Assembly (NCBI GenBank): GCA_029012465.1
Contig: JAQXMD010000165.1
Coordinates: 1-64,000, forward strand
Source: Oscillospiraceae bacterium
GTDB taxonomy: Bacteria; Bacillota; Clostridia; Oscillospirales; Oscillospiraceae
Length of the DNA stretch: 64,000 nucleotides
Direction of reading: 5' to 3'
Positions 34,258 to 43,167 of this stretch are shown in pieces; position 1 is the stretch's first letter, and each line of letters starts with the position of its first letter. The notes under the pieces were generated by a model that did not search any database, was not told the origin of the DNA, and saw nothing but the letters and a program-made list of their open reading frames with translations. The translations under genes and the position numbers were made by a program.

Positions 34258-34992
34258 ATGGCAGTCGTATCTATGAAGCAGCTGTTGGAAGCAGGCGTTC
34301 ACTTTGGTCATCAGACCAGAAGATGGAACCCCAAGATGGCTTCCTACATCTACACCGAGAGAAATGGTATCTACATCATTGATCTCCAGAAGACCGTAAA
34401 GAAGCTGGAGGAGGCTTACTCCTTCGTCCGTGATCTGGCCGCCAACGGCGAGACCCTGCTCTTTGTCGGTACCAAGAAGCAGGCTCAGGACGCAATCAAG
34501 GAAGAGGCTGAGCGCGTCGGCATGTATTAGGTCAATGCACGTTGGCTGGGCGGCATGCTCACCAACTTCAAGACCATGCGCACCCGCGTTGAGCGTCTGA
34601 ATCAGCTCCACAAGATGCAGGAGGACGGCACCTTTGCAATGCTCCCCAAGAAGGAAGTTGCCAAGCTGAACCTGGAGATCGAGAAGCTGGAGAAGTACCT
34701 GGGCGGCGTGAAGAACATGAAGAAGCTCCCCGGCGCTCTGTTCATTGTTGACCCCCGCAAGGAGCGCAACGCCATTGCTGAGGCCCGCAAGCTGCACATT
34801 CCCATTGTCGCTATCGTCGACACCAACTGCGATCCCGATGAGATCGACTATGTAATTCCCGGCAACGACGACGCTATCCGCGCCATCAAGCTGATCTCCG
34901 CTACCATGGCAAACGCTGTGCAGGAGGGCAAGCAGGGTGAGGATACCGCTGAGGCTGCTCCCGCTGAGGAAGCTGCACCCGCTGCTGAATAA
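34258..34992 (+). pseudogene. rpsB: 30S ribosomal protein S2, interrupted by an in-frame TAG
   Basis: The S2 reading frame is intact over 244 codons except for TAG at 34528-34530. Before it: [22 protein letters not shown] (in part), [36 protein letters not shown]. After it, in the same frame: [38 protein letters not shown] (in part), [26 protein letters not shown]. Relatives have Tyr-Tyr or Tyr-Phe before Val-Asn, so the stop replaces a Tyr codon by one base. S2 is essential, so sequencing error, a recent mutation with suppression, or readthrough are the options. AAGGAGG precedes the ATG; tsf follows. Confidence 0.9.
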
Positions 34993-35033
34993 TCAAAATC
35001 ATAAGGATTGTATTGATATAGGAGGTTATAATC

Positions 35034-35954
35034 ATGGCTTTTTCCGCAAGTGATGTTAAGAAGCTTCGTGAAATGACCGGCGTCGGCATGATGGACTGCA
35101 AGAAGGCTCTTGCCGCCACCGACGGCGATATGGATAAGGCAGTCGATTACCTTCGTGAGAAGGGTCTTGCAAAGGCTGCAAAGAAGGCTGACCGCGTTGC
35201 CGCAGAAGGCATGGCATATGCTGATGTATTCGACGGTGTTGGCGTAGTCATCGAAGTAAACTGCGAGACCGACTTTGCTGCCGGTACTGAGGTATTCAAG
35301 AACACTGTTAAGGCTCTGGCAGAGGCTGTTGCTGTAAATGATCCCGCTGATGTTGAGGCTCTCAAGGCCTGCAAGTATCCCGGCACTGACCTGACCATTA
35401 CTGAGGTCATGCAGGACCGCGTTATGTCCATCGGTGAGAATCTCCAGATCCGCCGTTTTGTCCGCTTCCCCGAGAACACCAGCGTTTGCTATGTTCATGC
35501 AGGCGGCTCCCACGGCGTTCTGGTCAACCTTGCTGTTGAGGGTGACATTGATGTTACCGAGATCGGCAAGAATGTTGCAATGCAGATTGCAGCTATGAAC
35601 CCCACCTACTGGGATAAGGCTCTGGTTCCTCAGGAGGCCATTGACCACGAGATGGCCATTCAGGTTGAGCTGATGAACAACGATCCCAAGACCGCCAACA
35701 AGCCTGCTCAGGTTAAGGAGAAGATTGCTGCCGGTAAGATCGGCGCATTCTACAAGGATAACTGTCTGCTGCAGCAGGAGTTCGTCCGTTCCGACCTGTT
35801 CAAGGGCGACGTTGCCGGCTACATTGCTGACGCTGCCAAGAAGCTGGGCGGTTCCGTCAAGTTTGTGGATGCTGTTCACTATGTAAGAGGCGAGGGCATC
35901 GAGAAGGTCGTTTCCGATCTGGCTGCCGAGGTTGCAGCTGCTCTGAAGGGCTAA
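35034..35954 (+). CDS. tsf: Translation elongation factor Ts
   Basis: 306 residues. UBA-like N-terminus VKKLREMTGVGMMDCKKAL and AVDYLREKGLAKAAKKADR, the EF-Tu contact motif CETDFAAGTEVF near residue 80, then two core domains ending VRGEGIEKV. Exchanges GDP for GTP on EF-Tu. GGAGG precedes the ATG. It shares the rpsB promoter; an internal stop in rpsB could reduce its expression by polarity. Confidence 0.97.
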   Translation: MAFSASDVKKLREMTGVGMMDCKKALAATDGDMDKAVDYLREKGLAKAAKKADRVAAEGMAYADVFDGVGVVIEVNCETDFAAGTEVFKNTVKALAEAVAVNDPADVEALKACKYPGTDLTITEVMQDRVMSIGENLQIRRFVRFPENTSVCYVHAGGSHGVLVNLAVEGDIDVTEIGKNVAMQIAAMNPTYWDKALVPQEAIDHEMAIQVELMNNDPKTANKPAQVKEKIAAGKIGAFYKDNCLLQQEFVRSDLFKGDVAGYIADAAKKLGGSVKFVDAVHYVRGEGIEKVVSDLAAEVAAALKG

Positions 35955-35966
35955 TTGGATTTTTTG

Positions 35967-35995
35967 GCTGCCGCGCAAAGCGCGGCAGCTTTTTT
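35967..35995 (+). terminator. rpsB-tsf terminator
   Basis: Perfect 10-bp stem GCTGCCGCGC/GCGCGGCAGC, AAA loop, then TTTTTT. Textbook intrinsic terminator. Confidence 0.95.
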
Positions 35996-36009
35996 CTGTG
36001 CATTTCCTG

Positions 36010-36038
36010 TTGCAATGTGTCTGATTTCAGGGTATAAT
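36010..36038 (+). promoter_or_regulatory. Promoter of the DUF1858 gene
   Basis: TTGCAA (36010-36015), 17-base spacer, TATAAT (36033-36038). Confidence 0.8.
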
Positions 36039-36115
36039 AGTATGCAATGAATAACTGTTTTGCGGTTTATTCATGCGGCGACTGCCGCATAATTCTACAG
36101 GAGGTATATCTGGCT

Positions 36116-36319
36116 ATGATTACCAAGGAAACCATTATCGGCACCATTCTGGACACCAATCCTGAGGCCGCTCCCATGTTCCTTTCCATTGGCATGCACT
36201 GCCTGGGCTGCCCCTCTTCCAGAGGCGAGACCGTTGAGGAGGCCTGCATGGTTCACGGTGTTGACTGTGACGAGTTCCTCAGTGCGCTGAACGCTTATAT
36301 TGCTGCATGCGCTGAGTAA
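36116..36319 (+). CDS. DUF1858 disulfide redox protein
   Basis: 67 residues from the ATG with AGGAGG upstream. ITKETIIGTILDTNPEAAPMF followed by GMHCLGCPSSRGETVEEACMVHG, the DUF1858 signature with a C-x-x-C pair; the family is also described as a hybrid-cluster-protein-associated redox disulfide domain. Likely a small thiol redox protein in an anaerobe; partner unknown. It has its own promoter. Confidence 0.88.
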   Translation: MITKETIIGTILDTNPEAAPMFLSIGMHCLGCPSSRGETVEEACMVHGVDCDEFLSALNAYIAACAE

Positions 36320-36375
36320 AAACAATCTGCCCGGACAGAGCCATCTGCCCGGGCGAAATTGTCTTTGGAGGTACT

Positions 36376-37074
36376 ATGAAATTATCCAGCAGACTTCAGG
36401 CCTGTGCGGATTTCGTGATCCGTGGCAACACCGTTGCGGATATCGGTACGGATCATGGCTATCTGCCTATTTACCTTTATAAAAATGGCATAGCTCCCAG
36501 GGTGTATGCCGCCGACCTTCGGGAAAAGCCACTTGCATCTGCAAGGGCAAATGCCGAGCGTTATGGCATTGGTGATAAAATTACCTTCTGTTTGTCCGAC
36601 GGCCTTGAAAATTTGCCTGTGGAAGAGCTGCAAACCATTGTCTGTGCCGGTATGGGCGGTGACTGCATTGCGGAGATTCTCAAAAACTGCCCGCAGTGCT
36701 TCACAGAAGGCCGTCAGTTTATTTTGCAGCCCCAGTCCGCAACCCCGGAGCTGCGTCTGTATCTGTCCCGTAACGGGTTTGAGATTCTCAGGGAGACCTT
36801 TGCACAGGACGGCAGGTTTGTGTATGCGATCATGGATGTGCGGTATACAGGCCGTGCAAAGCCCTTCCTGAATGGAGAGGAGTACCTTCCACAGGGGGAT
36901 ATTCGGCGAAATGACCCTCTTTACGCAGGCTTTCTTCAGCGTGTGGAGGAGGTTCTTGTGAAAACCGTTGACAATATGCATCGGGGCAGGAATGTGGATC
37001 AGGATAAACTGCACCACTTTGAATCCGCCCTGGCGCTTGTAAGAGAGGAGCGTTCCAATGGTATCTGTGAATGA
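36376..37074 (+). CDS. trmK: tRNA (adenine22-N1)-methyltransferase
   Basis: 232 residues. SAM-binding motif VADIGTDHGYLPIYL near residue 20, ADLREKPLASARANAERYG near 50, and CAGMGGDCIAEIL and LQPQSATPELRLYLSRNGF in the TrmK-specific part. Methylates A22 in tRNA; found in Gram-positives. Ends 17 bases inside the Nif3-like gene; trmK followed by nif3 is the conserved order near sigA in Bacilli. Confidence 0.93.
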   Translation: MKLSSRLQACADFVIRGNTVADIGTDHGYLPIYLYKNGIAPRVYAADLREKPLASARANAERYGIGDKITFCLSDGLENLPVEELQTIVCAGMGGDCIAEILKNCPQCFTEGRQFILQPQSATPELRLYLSRNGFEILRETFAQDGRFVYAIMDVRYTGRAKPFLNGEEYLPQGDIRRNDPLYAGFLQRVEEVLVKTVDNMHRGRNVDQDKLHHFESALALVREERSNGICE

Positions 37075-37831
37075 TGTATATGGGTTTATGAACGAGCTTG
37101 CCCCCGTGGACACGGCAGAAAGCTGGGACAACGTTGGGCTTCTTGTGGGCAGGCGGGATCGTCTGGTGACCAGAATTCTCTGTGCTCTTGACATTACCCC
37201 ACAGGTGATTGCGGAGGCAGATGAAAAGGGAGCACAGCTGATTGTATCCCATCATCCGCTGATCTGGGACACCTATAAATTTGTCAATGATACGGTTTTT
37301 CAGCAGGAAAAGGTGCTTTCTTTGGCGGAAAAGGGTATTGCCGCCATCTGCATGCATACCAATCTGGACTTGGCTGAGGATGGTGTGGATGATACTCTTG
37401 TGGAGGCTCTTGAGCTGAACCCGCTTCGGCATCTTGGGGAGGATGGCATTGGCCATGTGTGTGAGCTGAAGGAGGAAGTTCCGCTGAAGGATTTCCTTTC
37501 CGCCGTAAAGGCGAAGCTGGGAGCAAACGGCCTTCGATACTGTGATGCGGGAAAGCCTGTCAAACGGATCGCAACGGGCTGTGGCTCCTGCGGCAGCTAT
37601 CTGATGGATGCGGTGAAGGCCGGCTGTGATACCTTTGTGACCGGCGATGTGAAATACAGCACCTTTCTGGATGCTTTGGGCTGTGGTGTGAATCTCATTG
37701 ATGCGGGACATTTTTCAACAGAAAACCCAGTTGTCGAGAAGCTGGCCGGTAAGCTTCGGGAGCATTTTCCGGAGCTAATCGTGGAGACTGCGCACACCAT
37801 TTCTCAACCGGACCAGTTCTTTGTTGGATGA
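37058..37831 (+). CDS. Nif3-like dinuclear metal centre protein (YqfO)
   Basis: 257 residues. Metal ligands: SHHPLIWDTYK near residue 66, CMHTNLDLAEDGVDD near 100, and the C-terminal DAGHFSTENPVVE near 217 with the conserved His and Glu. Lacks the large insertion seen in B. subtilis YqfO. The family is highly conserved with no settled reaction; GTP cyclohydrolase-like activity has been proposed. Translationally coupled to trmK. Confidence 0.92.
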   Translation: MVSVNDVYGFMNELAPVDTAESWDNVGLLVGRRDRLVTRILCALDITPQVIAEADEKGAQLIVSHHPLIWDTYKFVNDTVFQQEKVLSLAEKGIAAICMHTNLDLAEDGVDDTLVEALELNPLRHLGEDGIGHVCELKEEVPLKDFLSAVKAKLGANGLRYCDAGKPVKRIATGCGSCGSYLMDAVKAGCDTFVTGDVKYSTFLDALGCGVNLIDAGHFSTENPVVEKLAGKLREHFPELIVETAHTISQPDQFFVG

Positions 37832-37873
37832 CGGGGGATTATTGCCCAATACACCTGTTTTCAGGAAAAATAC

Positions 37874-37902
37874 TTGTATCCATTTGATAATTGTGATATA
37901 AT
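37874..37902 (+). promoter_or_regulatory. yebC promoter
   Basis: TTGTAT (37874-37879), 17-base spacer, TATAAT (37897-37902). Confidence 0.78.
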
Positions 37903-37948
37903 AGATTGAATTTTTTATCATTATTTCTCATGAAGGGATTGAAACATA

Positions 37949-38677
37949 ATGTCTGGACATTCCAAATGGCATAATATTCAGAAGACCAAGGGCGCTGCTG
38001 ACGCAAAGCGTTCCGCTGCGTTCACCAAGATTGCCCGTGAAATCATCGTTGCTGTAAAAGAGGGCGGTAACGGCGATCCTGCCAACAACTCCCGTCTGGC
38101 GGCTGTTATCGTAAAGGCAAAGGCTGCAAATATGCCCAACGACAACATTAAGCGTACCATTGATAAGGCCCTCGGTTCCGGCAATGCCGACAACTACGAG
38201 TCCATCACCTATGAGGGCTACGGCCCCAGCGGTGTTGCTGTGATCGTTGAGACCATGACCGACAGCCGCAACCGTACTGCTTCCAATATGCGTCACTACT
38301 TTGACAAGTTCGGCGGCAATCTGGGCGCTTCCGGCTGTGTCAGCTGGAGCTTTGACAAGAAGGGTGTTATTGTCATCGAGGACGAGGATGAGGAGCTGGA
38401 TGAGGATGAGGTCATGATGGATGCTCTGGACGCCGGTGCTTCTGACTACAACAAGGATGACGACGTTCATGTGATCTACACCGATCCCGATGATTTCAAT
38501 GCGGTGACTGCTGCACTTGAAGGCAAATACTCCTTTGCCTCCGCACAGATCGAGATGGTACCCCAGAACTATCAGACCCTGGAGAAGGAAGAGGACATCA
38601 AGAACATGCAGAAGATGCTGGACGCCATGGAGGATGACGACGACGTTCAGAATGTCTACCACAACTGGGAGCAGTAA
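37949..38677 (+). CDS. YebC/PmpR family protein
   Basis: 242 residues, full length. MSGHSKWHNIQKTKGAADAK at the N-terminus, NMPNDNIKRTIDKALGSG, YEGYGPSGVAVIVETMTDSR and NMRHYFDKFGGNLGASGCVSW are the family hallmarks. An acidic stretch (DEDEELDEDEVMM) sits near 150. Members act as transcription regulators or, in more recent work, as factors easing ribosome stalling at proline-rich runs. Own promoter and terminator, so a single-gene unit. Confidence 0.95.
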   Translation: MSGHSKWHNIQKTKGAADAKRSAAFTKIAREIIVAVKEGGNGDPANNSRLAAVIVKAKAANMPNDNIKRTIDKALGSGNADNYESITYEGYGPSGVAVIVETMTDSRNRTASNMRHYFDKFGGNLGASGCVSWSFDKKGVIVIEDEDEELDEDEVMMDALDAGASDYNKDDDVHVIYTDPDDFNAVTAALEGKYSFASAQIEMVPQNYQTLEKEEDIKNMQKMLDAMEDDDDVQNVYHNWEQ

Positions 38678-38696
38678 TTCCTGAAGATTACAGCTT

Positions 38697-38729
38697 GCCC
38701 CTCTGCCTAGTCTGGCAGAGGGGCATTTT
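38697..38729 (+). terminator. yebC terminator
   Basis: Perfect 11-bp stem GCCCCTCTGCC/GGCAGAGGGGC, 6-base loop, then ATTTTG. Confidence 0.82.
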
Positions 38730-38801
38730 GCCTTTGTGTAACAGAATAAAGAATCAAATTTCGGGCATCCTATGACCATTCTAACAGAGGAGGATCATAG
38801 T

Positions 38802-38972
38802 ATGAGCTGCAATTGTAATCCCAACCATGCCATTGCCTGTACTGTAAAGCAGTGCATGCATCATTGCGACACTGAGAACTACTGTTCTCTGAACCAGATT
38901 CATGTGGGCACCCATGAAACCAACCCCACTGTGGATCAGTGCACCGACTGCATGAGCTTCGAGAAAAAGTAA
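38802..38972 (+). CDS. DUF1540 cysteine-rich protein
   Basis: 56 residues from the ATG with GAGGAGG upstream. Two cysteine-rich clusters (CNCNPNHAIACTVKQCMHHC and, later, CTDCMSF) with the C-x-V-x-x-C-x-x-H pattern of DUF1540; nine Cys and several His suggest metal binding. Families of this kind are common in spore-forming Clostridia. Exact role unknown. Confidence 0.88.
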   Translation: MSCNCNPNHAIACTVKQCMHHCDTENYCSLNQIHVGTHETNPTVDQCTDCMSFEKK

Positions 38973-38978
38973 ATGAAA

Positions 38979-39011
38979 CTCCGAAGGGAAATGAATCCCT
39001 TCGGAGCTTTT
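38979..39011. terminator. Bidirectional terminator between DUF1540 and the kinase-like gene
   Basis: Perfect 10-bp stem CTCCGAAGGG/CCCTTCGGAG with an 8-base loop followed by CTTTTTC on the plus strand. Confidence 0.88.
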
Positions 39012-39018
39012 TCTTTGT

Positions 39019-42000
39019 TCAGGAAACGGTGAAGTCCTTTTCAGCCAGCAGCTGACCGTTGAAGTAAACCTCCAGTGTGTAGGAACCGGGAGTTTCCACA
39101 CAGTCGGGCAGATCGCCGGTATGTCTTGCGGTGGTCCAAGAGCCGTCCCAGTGACGGTCGGTGTCACTTCTGTACATCCGAACAAGATTTCCGGAGGAAT
39201 CACGGATTACATAGGTGGCGGAAACACTCTTTTCTTCCTCAGTTTCGTCGTAGCTGACCTGAATTGCAAATGCAATGTGCTCCGAGGTGGAGAACTCCGT
39301 GGTTTCATTCACGAGACCATCGGCGTTATCCTCCAGAACATACAGGCTCAGTTCTGCATCGGAGCAGCCATAGTCTGTGAATTTGGCGGCAGAGCCGGTT
39401 TCACAGGTGGTTTCGGAAACGCCGCCAACGCTCAGGTCGTCAGCACCCACAATAGAGATTTCGTAGTCGGTGTTGGGAACCAGATCGGTAAGCGTGACAC
39501 TGGTTTCGTCGGAGGAAACCACCACAGGTGTGGAGGTCTCACCGGTGGAGAGAATGTACGCATAGGAAATCTTCCAGGACGCGGGGTCCACATCGCCCTC
39601 ATATTCCCAGGAAACTTCGATCTCATTACCGCTGGTGGCCTTGGTGGTCATATCGGTGATGTTCACGGAGGGAACAGCCACAATAATGGTGGAAAGCTCA
39701 GTTTCCTTCAGAGAGGGACAGGAGAGCTTCAGCGTGTAGCTTTCGCCGGGAACGAGACCGTCCAGAACACAGCTGCTGCCGGTTACCTCCTGAGAGGTGG
39801 AGGTGCCGTCTGTGCCGTCACAGGTGACGGTCCAGCTGTCGGGAACGGTGCCGGAGTAATCCCACTCCACGGTAACGGAACCGGTGTCCACATCGGATGC
39901 TTCAAAGCGGGACAGGGTGGTGTAGGCCTGGGTGGTAAAGGTACAGGTGGTGGTGCCGCCCAGAACATCGCCATCAGACTTGGCCACGGTTGCGGTATAG
40001 TTGGTTTCCGGAGTCAGACCATCTACGAAAATTTCGTAGGTTTCGCTTTCAGCGACAATGTTTTCGCCGGAATCGGAGGTGACTGTAACCACCCACTTTT
40101 CGGGCTGAGGGCCGGTTCCGCCCAACGCAAGCGTTGCGCTGACAGAGGAAATGCTGGAGGCGGCGAAGCTGTTGAGCTGGGTCATCTGATTGGTTTTTGC
40201 CTCAACAGTCTTGCTGCCCAGAAGGATCTTGCCTTCACTGGAGGACAGGGTAAAGGTATAGGTGGTGTTGGGGTTCAGATCGGTAAAGGTGGCGCCGTCT
40301 GAGGTGTAGGGGAGACGTGCGACTTCTTCCGTGGCGTTGGAGCAGATGACTTCCATCCCGCTGTGATTCTTGGTCTCCGCCAGAATCTGAACAGAGGTGG
40401 AGGAAAGGACAACCGGCTCCACGGAATTGATGGTGTCAGATTTGAAGGTGTACAGTGCAAAGCTTCCGCCTGCAAGCACAAGGAGAACAATCACTGTAAT
40501 CAGAATCTTCTTCCAGGTGCTCCCTCTGGATTCTTCAAATTCATCCTCATCATACTCGGATACGTCTTCTGCACCGCCCTCGTAGTAGTTGATATCCTCA
40601 TGGGACTTTGGACGGCGGTTATGACGCTGCTGGGGAGCGGCATCTGTACGGTCAGGACGGCGCTTGGGACGGGGCTGCTCCTCCTGCTGGGGGGGCTGCT
40701 CGCCAGAAGGCTCAGTGGACTGGGACTCTTCAATTTCGTTGAGAATATCTTCGGGCAAATCCACGTTTTCGGGCATCACATAGTCGTCGGGAATATCATC
40801 CACGGTGATGTCAAGACCATCGTCAGTCGCTGCGGACGCTTCAGGACCATCCGCATCAAGGTTCTGAATCACGGCAAAGTTGTCGGCAGATTCCACAAAC
40901 TCTGTGTCTTCGGGAAGGGTTTCCTCGGTTTCATAGCCGGGCACAGAGGACATATTGCCCTCACTGTCCATGGAAAGAACTTCAAGACCGGATTTCCTGA
41001 GAGAGGCCATAAATGCCTCCAGTGTAATCTCGCCCGCGGCAGGCATAATCAGGTCATCGTCCTTCAGATCATTGAGCGTGTGCTTGGGCGCTGGCGGTTC
41101 GGCGGGAACCTCCTCGGGATCTTCGGTGGGCTGCTGGTTTTCAGAGTCGGAAGAATAGGGCACATTGTTGTGGATACCTTCGGCTTCCTGTCCGGCCTCA
41201 ATGGCTGCCGCGATCTCTGCAATATTCACAGAAGCGTCGTTCTCGTCCTGAGCCTTGGCAGACTCTGCGGAAACGGCCTCGGGCTTTGCTTCGGTTTCTT
41301 TTGCAGCCTCCGGCTCGGGAACAGGCTCGGGTTCCGGCTCAGGCTCCGGCTCCGGGGGAGGGGGAATGAGATAGTCGCCGGATACGTCGCCCCGCTGCAT
41401 ATACAGAATCAAAGCCTGCTTCATTTCATCGGGGGTTTGATATCGCTCGGCAGGGTCCAGCGAACAGGCGCGGAGTATGATCTCGGAAATGGCCAGATCC
41501 GCATACTGGGGCTGGGCAAGGGGCTTTTTCTTCTTTCTGGTGAAGCGGCCGTTTTCGTCAAGGGGCAGACCACCGTTGTAGATCTCATAGAGAATGATAC
41601 CAACGCTGTAAATGTCCATGGTTTCGCTGAGGGAGGCATTGCCAGCTGTTACCTCAGGGGCGGTGTATGCAGTGATGAGCTTGTCCGGCATTGCGCTGTA
41701 GGACAGCTCGGAAATGGCAACAACACCAAAGTCACCCAACAGGAAGTGTTCGCCGCTTCCCATAAAGACATTTCTGGGATGTACATTCTTGTGGATCAAA
41801 CCGGCAGAGCGGAGCTGATCCAGCGCAGAGCACAGATCAATGGCCAGATTCACAGCCTCCAGCTTGGTGATCCGGTGGGACTGCAGGTAATCGGGCAGGT
41901 TTTTGCAAAAATCGGACAGCAGGTATACATCATAACCAAGTCCAACGAATTTCTGGTCAACCTGATAGCCCCGGAAGCGGAGCAGGTTTGCGGGATTATT

Positions 42001-42270
42001 GACGTTGTTCAGCATGAGAAGCTCATTTTTCAGGTCTTTCACCTGAGAATGATAGTATTTCTGAGCTTCCGCTTCGCTCTTGACAGCGCCGGAGTAAATC
42101 AGGGCCTGTGTTTCAGTTTCCCTGGTGGGAATTGAAACATGCTTCAAAGCCAGCTTCTTGTTGTCGATCTTCCGTGTAACCTGATACACGCTGCCGCTGG
42201 GGCCCTGACCAACGGGACGATCCACAGTCATGTTGCTGAGAAGCGGAATAATTTGTCTAGGATCTATCAA
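39019..42270 (-). CDS. Kinase-like membrane receptor with fibronectin-III ectodomain (possible pseudokinase)
   Basis: 1083 residues from a TTG with AGGAGG seven bases upstream; an ATG 16 codons earlier has no ribosome site. Residues about 12-290 are a Ser/Thr kinase fold: glycine loop VGQGPSGSV, Lys43 (LALKHV), DFG at 180, APE-like YTAPEVT. But the catalytic loop reads HKNVHPRN, so the HRD aspartate is Asn162 and the KxxN lysine is His. A Pro-Glu and acidic linker follows, then a transmembrane helix (about 584-606, ILITVIVLLVLAGGSFALY) and about four FN3 repeats (LNPNTTYTFTLSSSEG; LTPETNYTATV; LVPGESYTLKL; LVPNTDYEISI). PASTA-type kinases have a comparable layout; no PP2C phosphatase is adjacent. 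Confidence 0.87.
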   Translation of the reverse strand: MIDPRQIIPLLSNMTVDRPVGQGPSGSVYQVTRKIDNKKLALKHVSIPTRETETQALIYSGAVKSEAEAQKYYHSQVKDLKNELLMLNNVNNPANLLRFRGYQVDQKFVGLGYDVYLLSDFCKNLPDYLQSHRITKLEAVNLAIDLCSALDQLRSAGLIHKNVHPRNVFMGSGEHFLLGDFGVVAISELSYSAMPDKLITAYTAPEVTAGNASLSETMDIYSVGIILYEIYNGGLPLDENGRFTRKKKKPLAQPQYADLAISEIILRACSLDPAERYQTPDEMKQALILYMQRGDVSGDYLIPPPPEPEPEPEPEPVPEPEAAKETEAKPEAVSAESAKAQDENDASVNIAEIAAAIEAGQEAEGIHNNVPYSSDSENQQPTEDPEEVPAEPPAPKHTLNDLKDDDLIMPAAGEITLEAFMASLRKSGLEVLSMDSEGNMSSVPGYETEETLPEDTEFVESADNFAVIQNLDADGPEASAATDDGLDITVDDIPDDYVMPENVDLPEDILNEIEESQSTEPSGEQPPQQEEQPRPKRRPDRTDAAPQQRHNRRPKSHEDINYYEGGAEDVSEYDEDEFEESRGSTWKKILITVIVLLVLAGGSFALYTFKSDTINSVEPVVLSSTSVQILAETKNHSGMEVICSNATEEVARLPYTSDGATFTDLNPNTTYTFTLSSSEGKILLGSKTVEAKTNQMTQLNSFAASSISSVSATLALGGTGPQPEKWVVTVTSDSGENIVAESETYEIFVDGLTPETNYTATVAKSDGDVLGGTTTCTFTTQAYTTLSRFEASDVDTGSVTVEWDYSGTVPDSWTVTCDGTDGTSTSQEVTGSSCVLDGLVPGESYTLKLSCPSLKETELSTIIVAVPSVNITDMTTKATSGNEIEVSWEYEGDVDPASWKISYAYILSTGETSTPVVVSSDETSVTLTDLVPNTDYEISIVGADDLSVGGVSETTCETGSAAKFTDYGCSDAELSLYVLEDNADGLVNETTEFSTSEHIAFAIQVSYDETEEEKSVSATYVIRDSSGNLVRMYRSDTDRHWDGSWTTARHTGDLPDCVETPGSYTLEVYFNGQLLAEKDFTVS

Positions 42271-42351
42271 GGCTATACCTCCTGTTAGAGGAAATTTACG
42301 CTTCCTGGAGAATCCCAAAGCCGGGAGCGCATAAACCTTCTATTCTGTACT

Positions 42352-42380
42352 ATTCTACGTTATTTTTTCGGAAAAAGCAA
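42352..42380 (-). promoter_or_regulatory. Promoter of the kinase-like gene
   Basis: Minus strand TTGCTT (42375-42380), 17-base spacer, TAGAAT (42352-42357). Leader to the TTG is about 75 bases. Confidence 0.65.
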
Positions 42381-42500
42381 CAGGATTGTTACATTTCTCT
42401 GGATGAATTTCTGTAATATTTCTGGGAAACTGATAAGATCCTGCCGAAATGGGGAATATTTCGGTAAGAGATTGGTGTTGCATGGAACGCACGAATATGA

Positions 42501-42530
42501 TTGACTTCCATTCCAAGTGCGTGATACAAT
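42501..42530 (+). promoter_or_regulatory. Promoter of the HD-domain gene
   Basis: TTGACT (42501-42506), 18-base spacer, TACAAT (42525-42530). Leader of about 25 bases ending in GGAGG. Confidence 0.72.
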
Positions 42531-42559
42531 ACGGCAAAAAGAAAACGGAGGTTTTTGAA

Positions 42560-43117
42560 ATGATCCCTACACCGGAAGAGGCACTGTGCCTTTTGAAAGA
42601 ATACAACAGCGGCGAATTTCATATTCAGCATGGCATCATCGTGGGTGATGTAATGCGCTGGTTTGCGGAGGAACTCGGCTATGGCGATGAGGCTGATTTC
42701 TGGCAGACTGTGGGCATTCTCCATGATTTGGATTTTGAACAGTGGCCCGAAGAGCACTGTATCAAAAGTCAGGAGCTGATGCGCGAAAAGGGCATTGATG
42801 AGCGGATCATCCATGCAACGGCCAGCCATGGCTACGGTATCACCGTGGACATCTGCCCTGAGCATGAAATGGAAAAGGTGCTCTTTGCAGCCGATGAGCT
42901 TACCGGCCTGATCGGAGCCGCCGCCCTGATGCGCCCCTCCAAAAGTGTCAGCGACATGGAGGTAAAATCCATCAAGAAGAAATTTAAGGACAAGAAGTTT
43001 GCCGCCGGCTGCTCCAGAGAGGTGATTCAGCTGGGGGCTGACCGCCTTGGGTGGGATTTGGGCGTTCTTATGGAAAGGACCCTGAAGGCCATGCAGGAAA
43101 GTCCCAATGTAGACTGA
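42560..43117 (+). CDS. HD-domain phosphohydrolase
   Basis: 185 residues from the ATG with GGAGG eight bases upstream; longer in-frame starts are before the promoter. HD motif residues: FHIQHGIIVGDVM near 22, VGILHDLDFEQWPEEHC near 53 (His-Asp pair) and IHATASHGYG near 85. The C-terminal half is helical and Lys-rich. A metal-dependent phosphohydrolase of the HDIG group; substrate unknown. Confidence 0.87.
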   Translation: MIPTPEEALCLLKEYNSGEFHIQHGIIVGDVMRWFAEELGYGDEADFWQTVGILHDLDFEQWPEEHCIKSQELMREKGIDERIIHATASHGYGITVDICPEHEMEKVLFAADELTGLIGAAALMRPSKSVSDMEVKSIKKKFKDKKFAAGCSREVIQLGADRLGWDLGVLMERTLKAMQESPNVD

Positions 43118-43124
43118 TGAAAAA

Positions 43125-43163
43125 AACACAATGGTATGAGCAATGCGCTTACACCATTGTGTT
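43125..43163. terminator. Bidirectional terminator between HD gene and nfo
   Basis: Perfect 11-bp stem AACACAATGGT/ACCATTGTGTT with A-run before and CTTTTT after, 17-base loop. Confidence 0.82.
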
Positions 43164-43167
43164 CTTT

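Noticed and set aside
34258..34992. Reassignment of TAG to an amino acid in this organism
   Set aside because: At least two genes (aldo/keto reductase at 502 and the YmxH-like gene at 34102) appear to end normally at TAG, and no other gene here has an internal TAG.
40363..42135. Plus-strand open frame of 590 codons
   Set aside because: Antisense to the kinase-like gene, with no promoter, ribosome site or recognisable domain.
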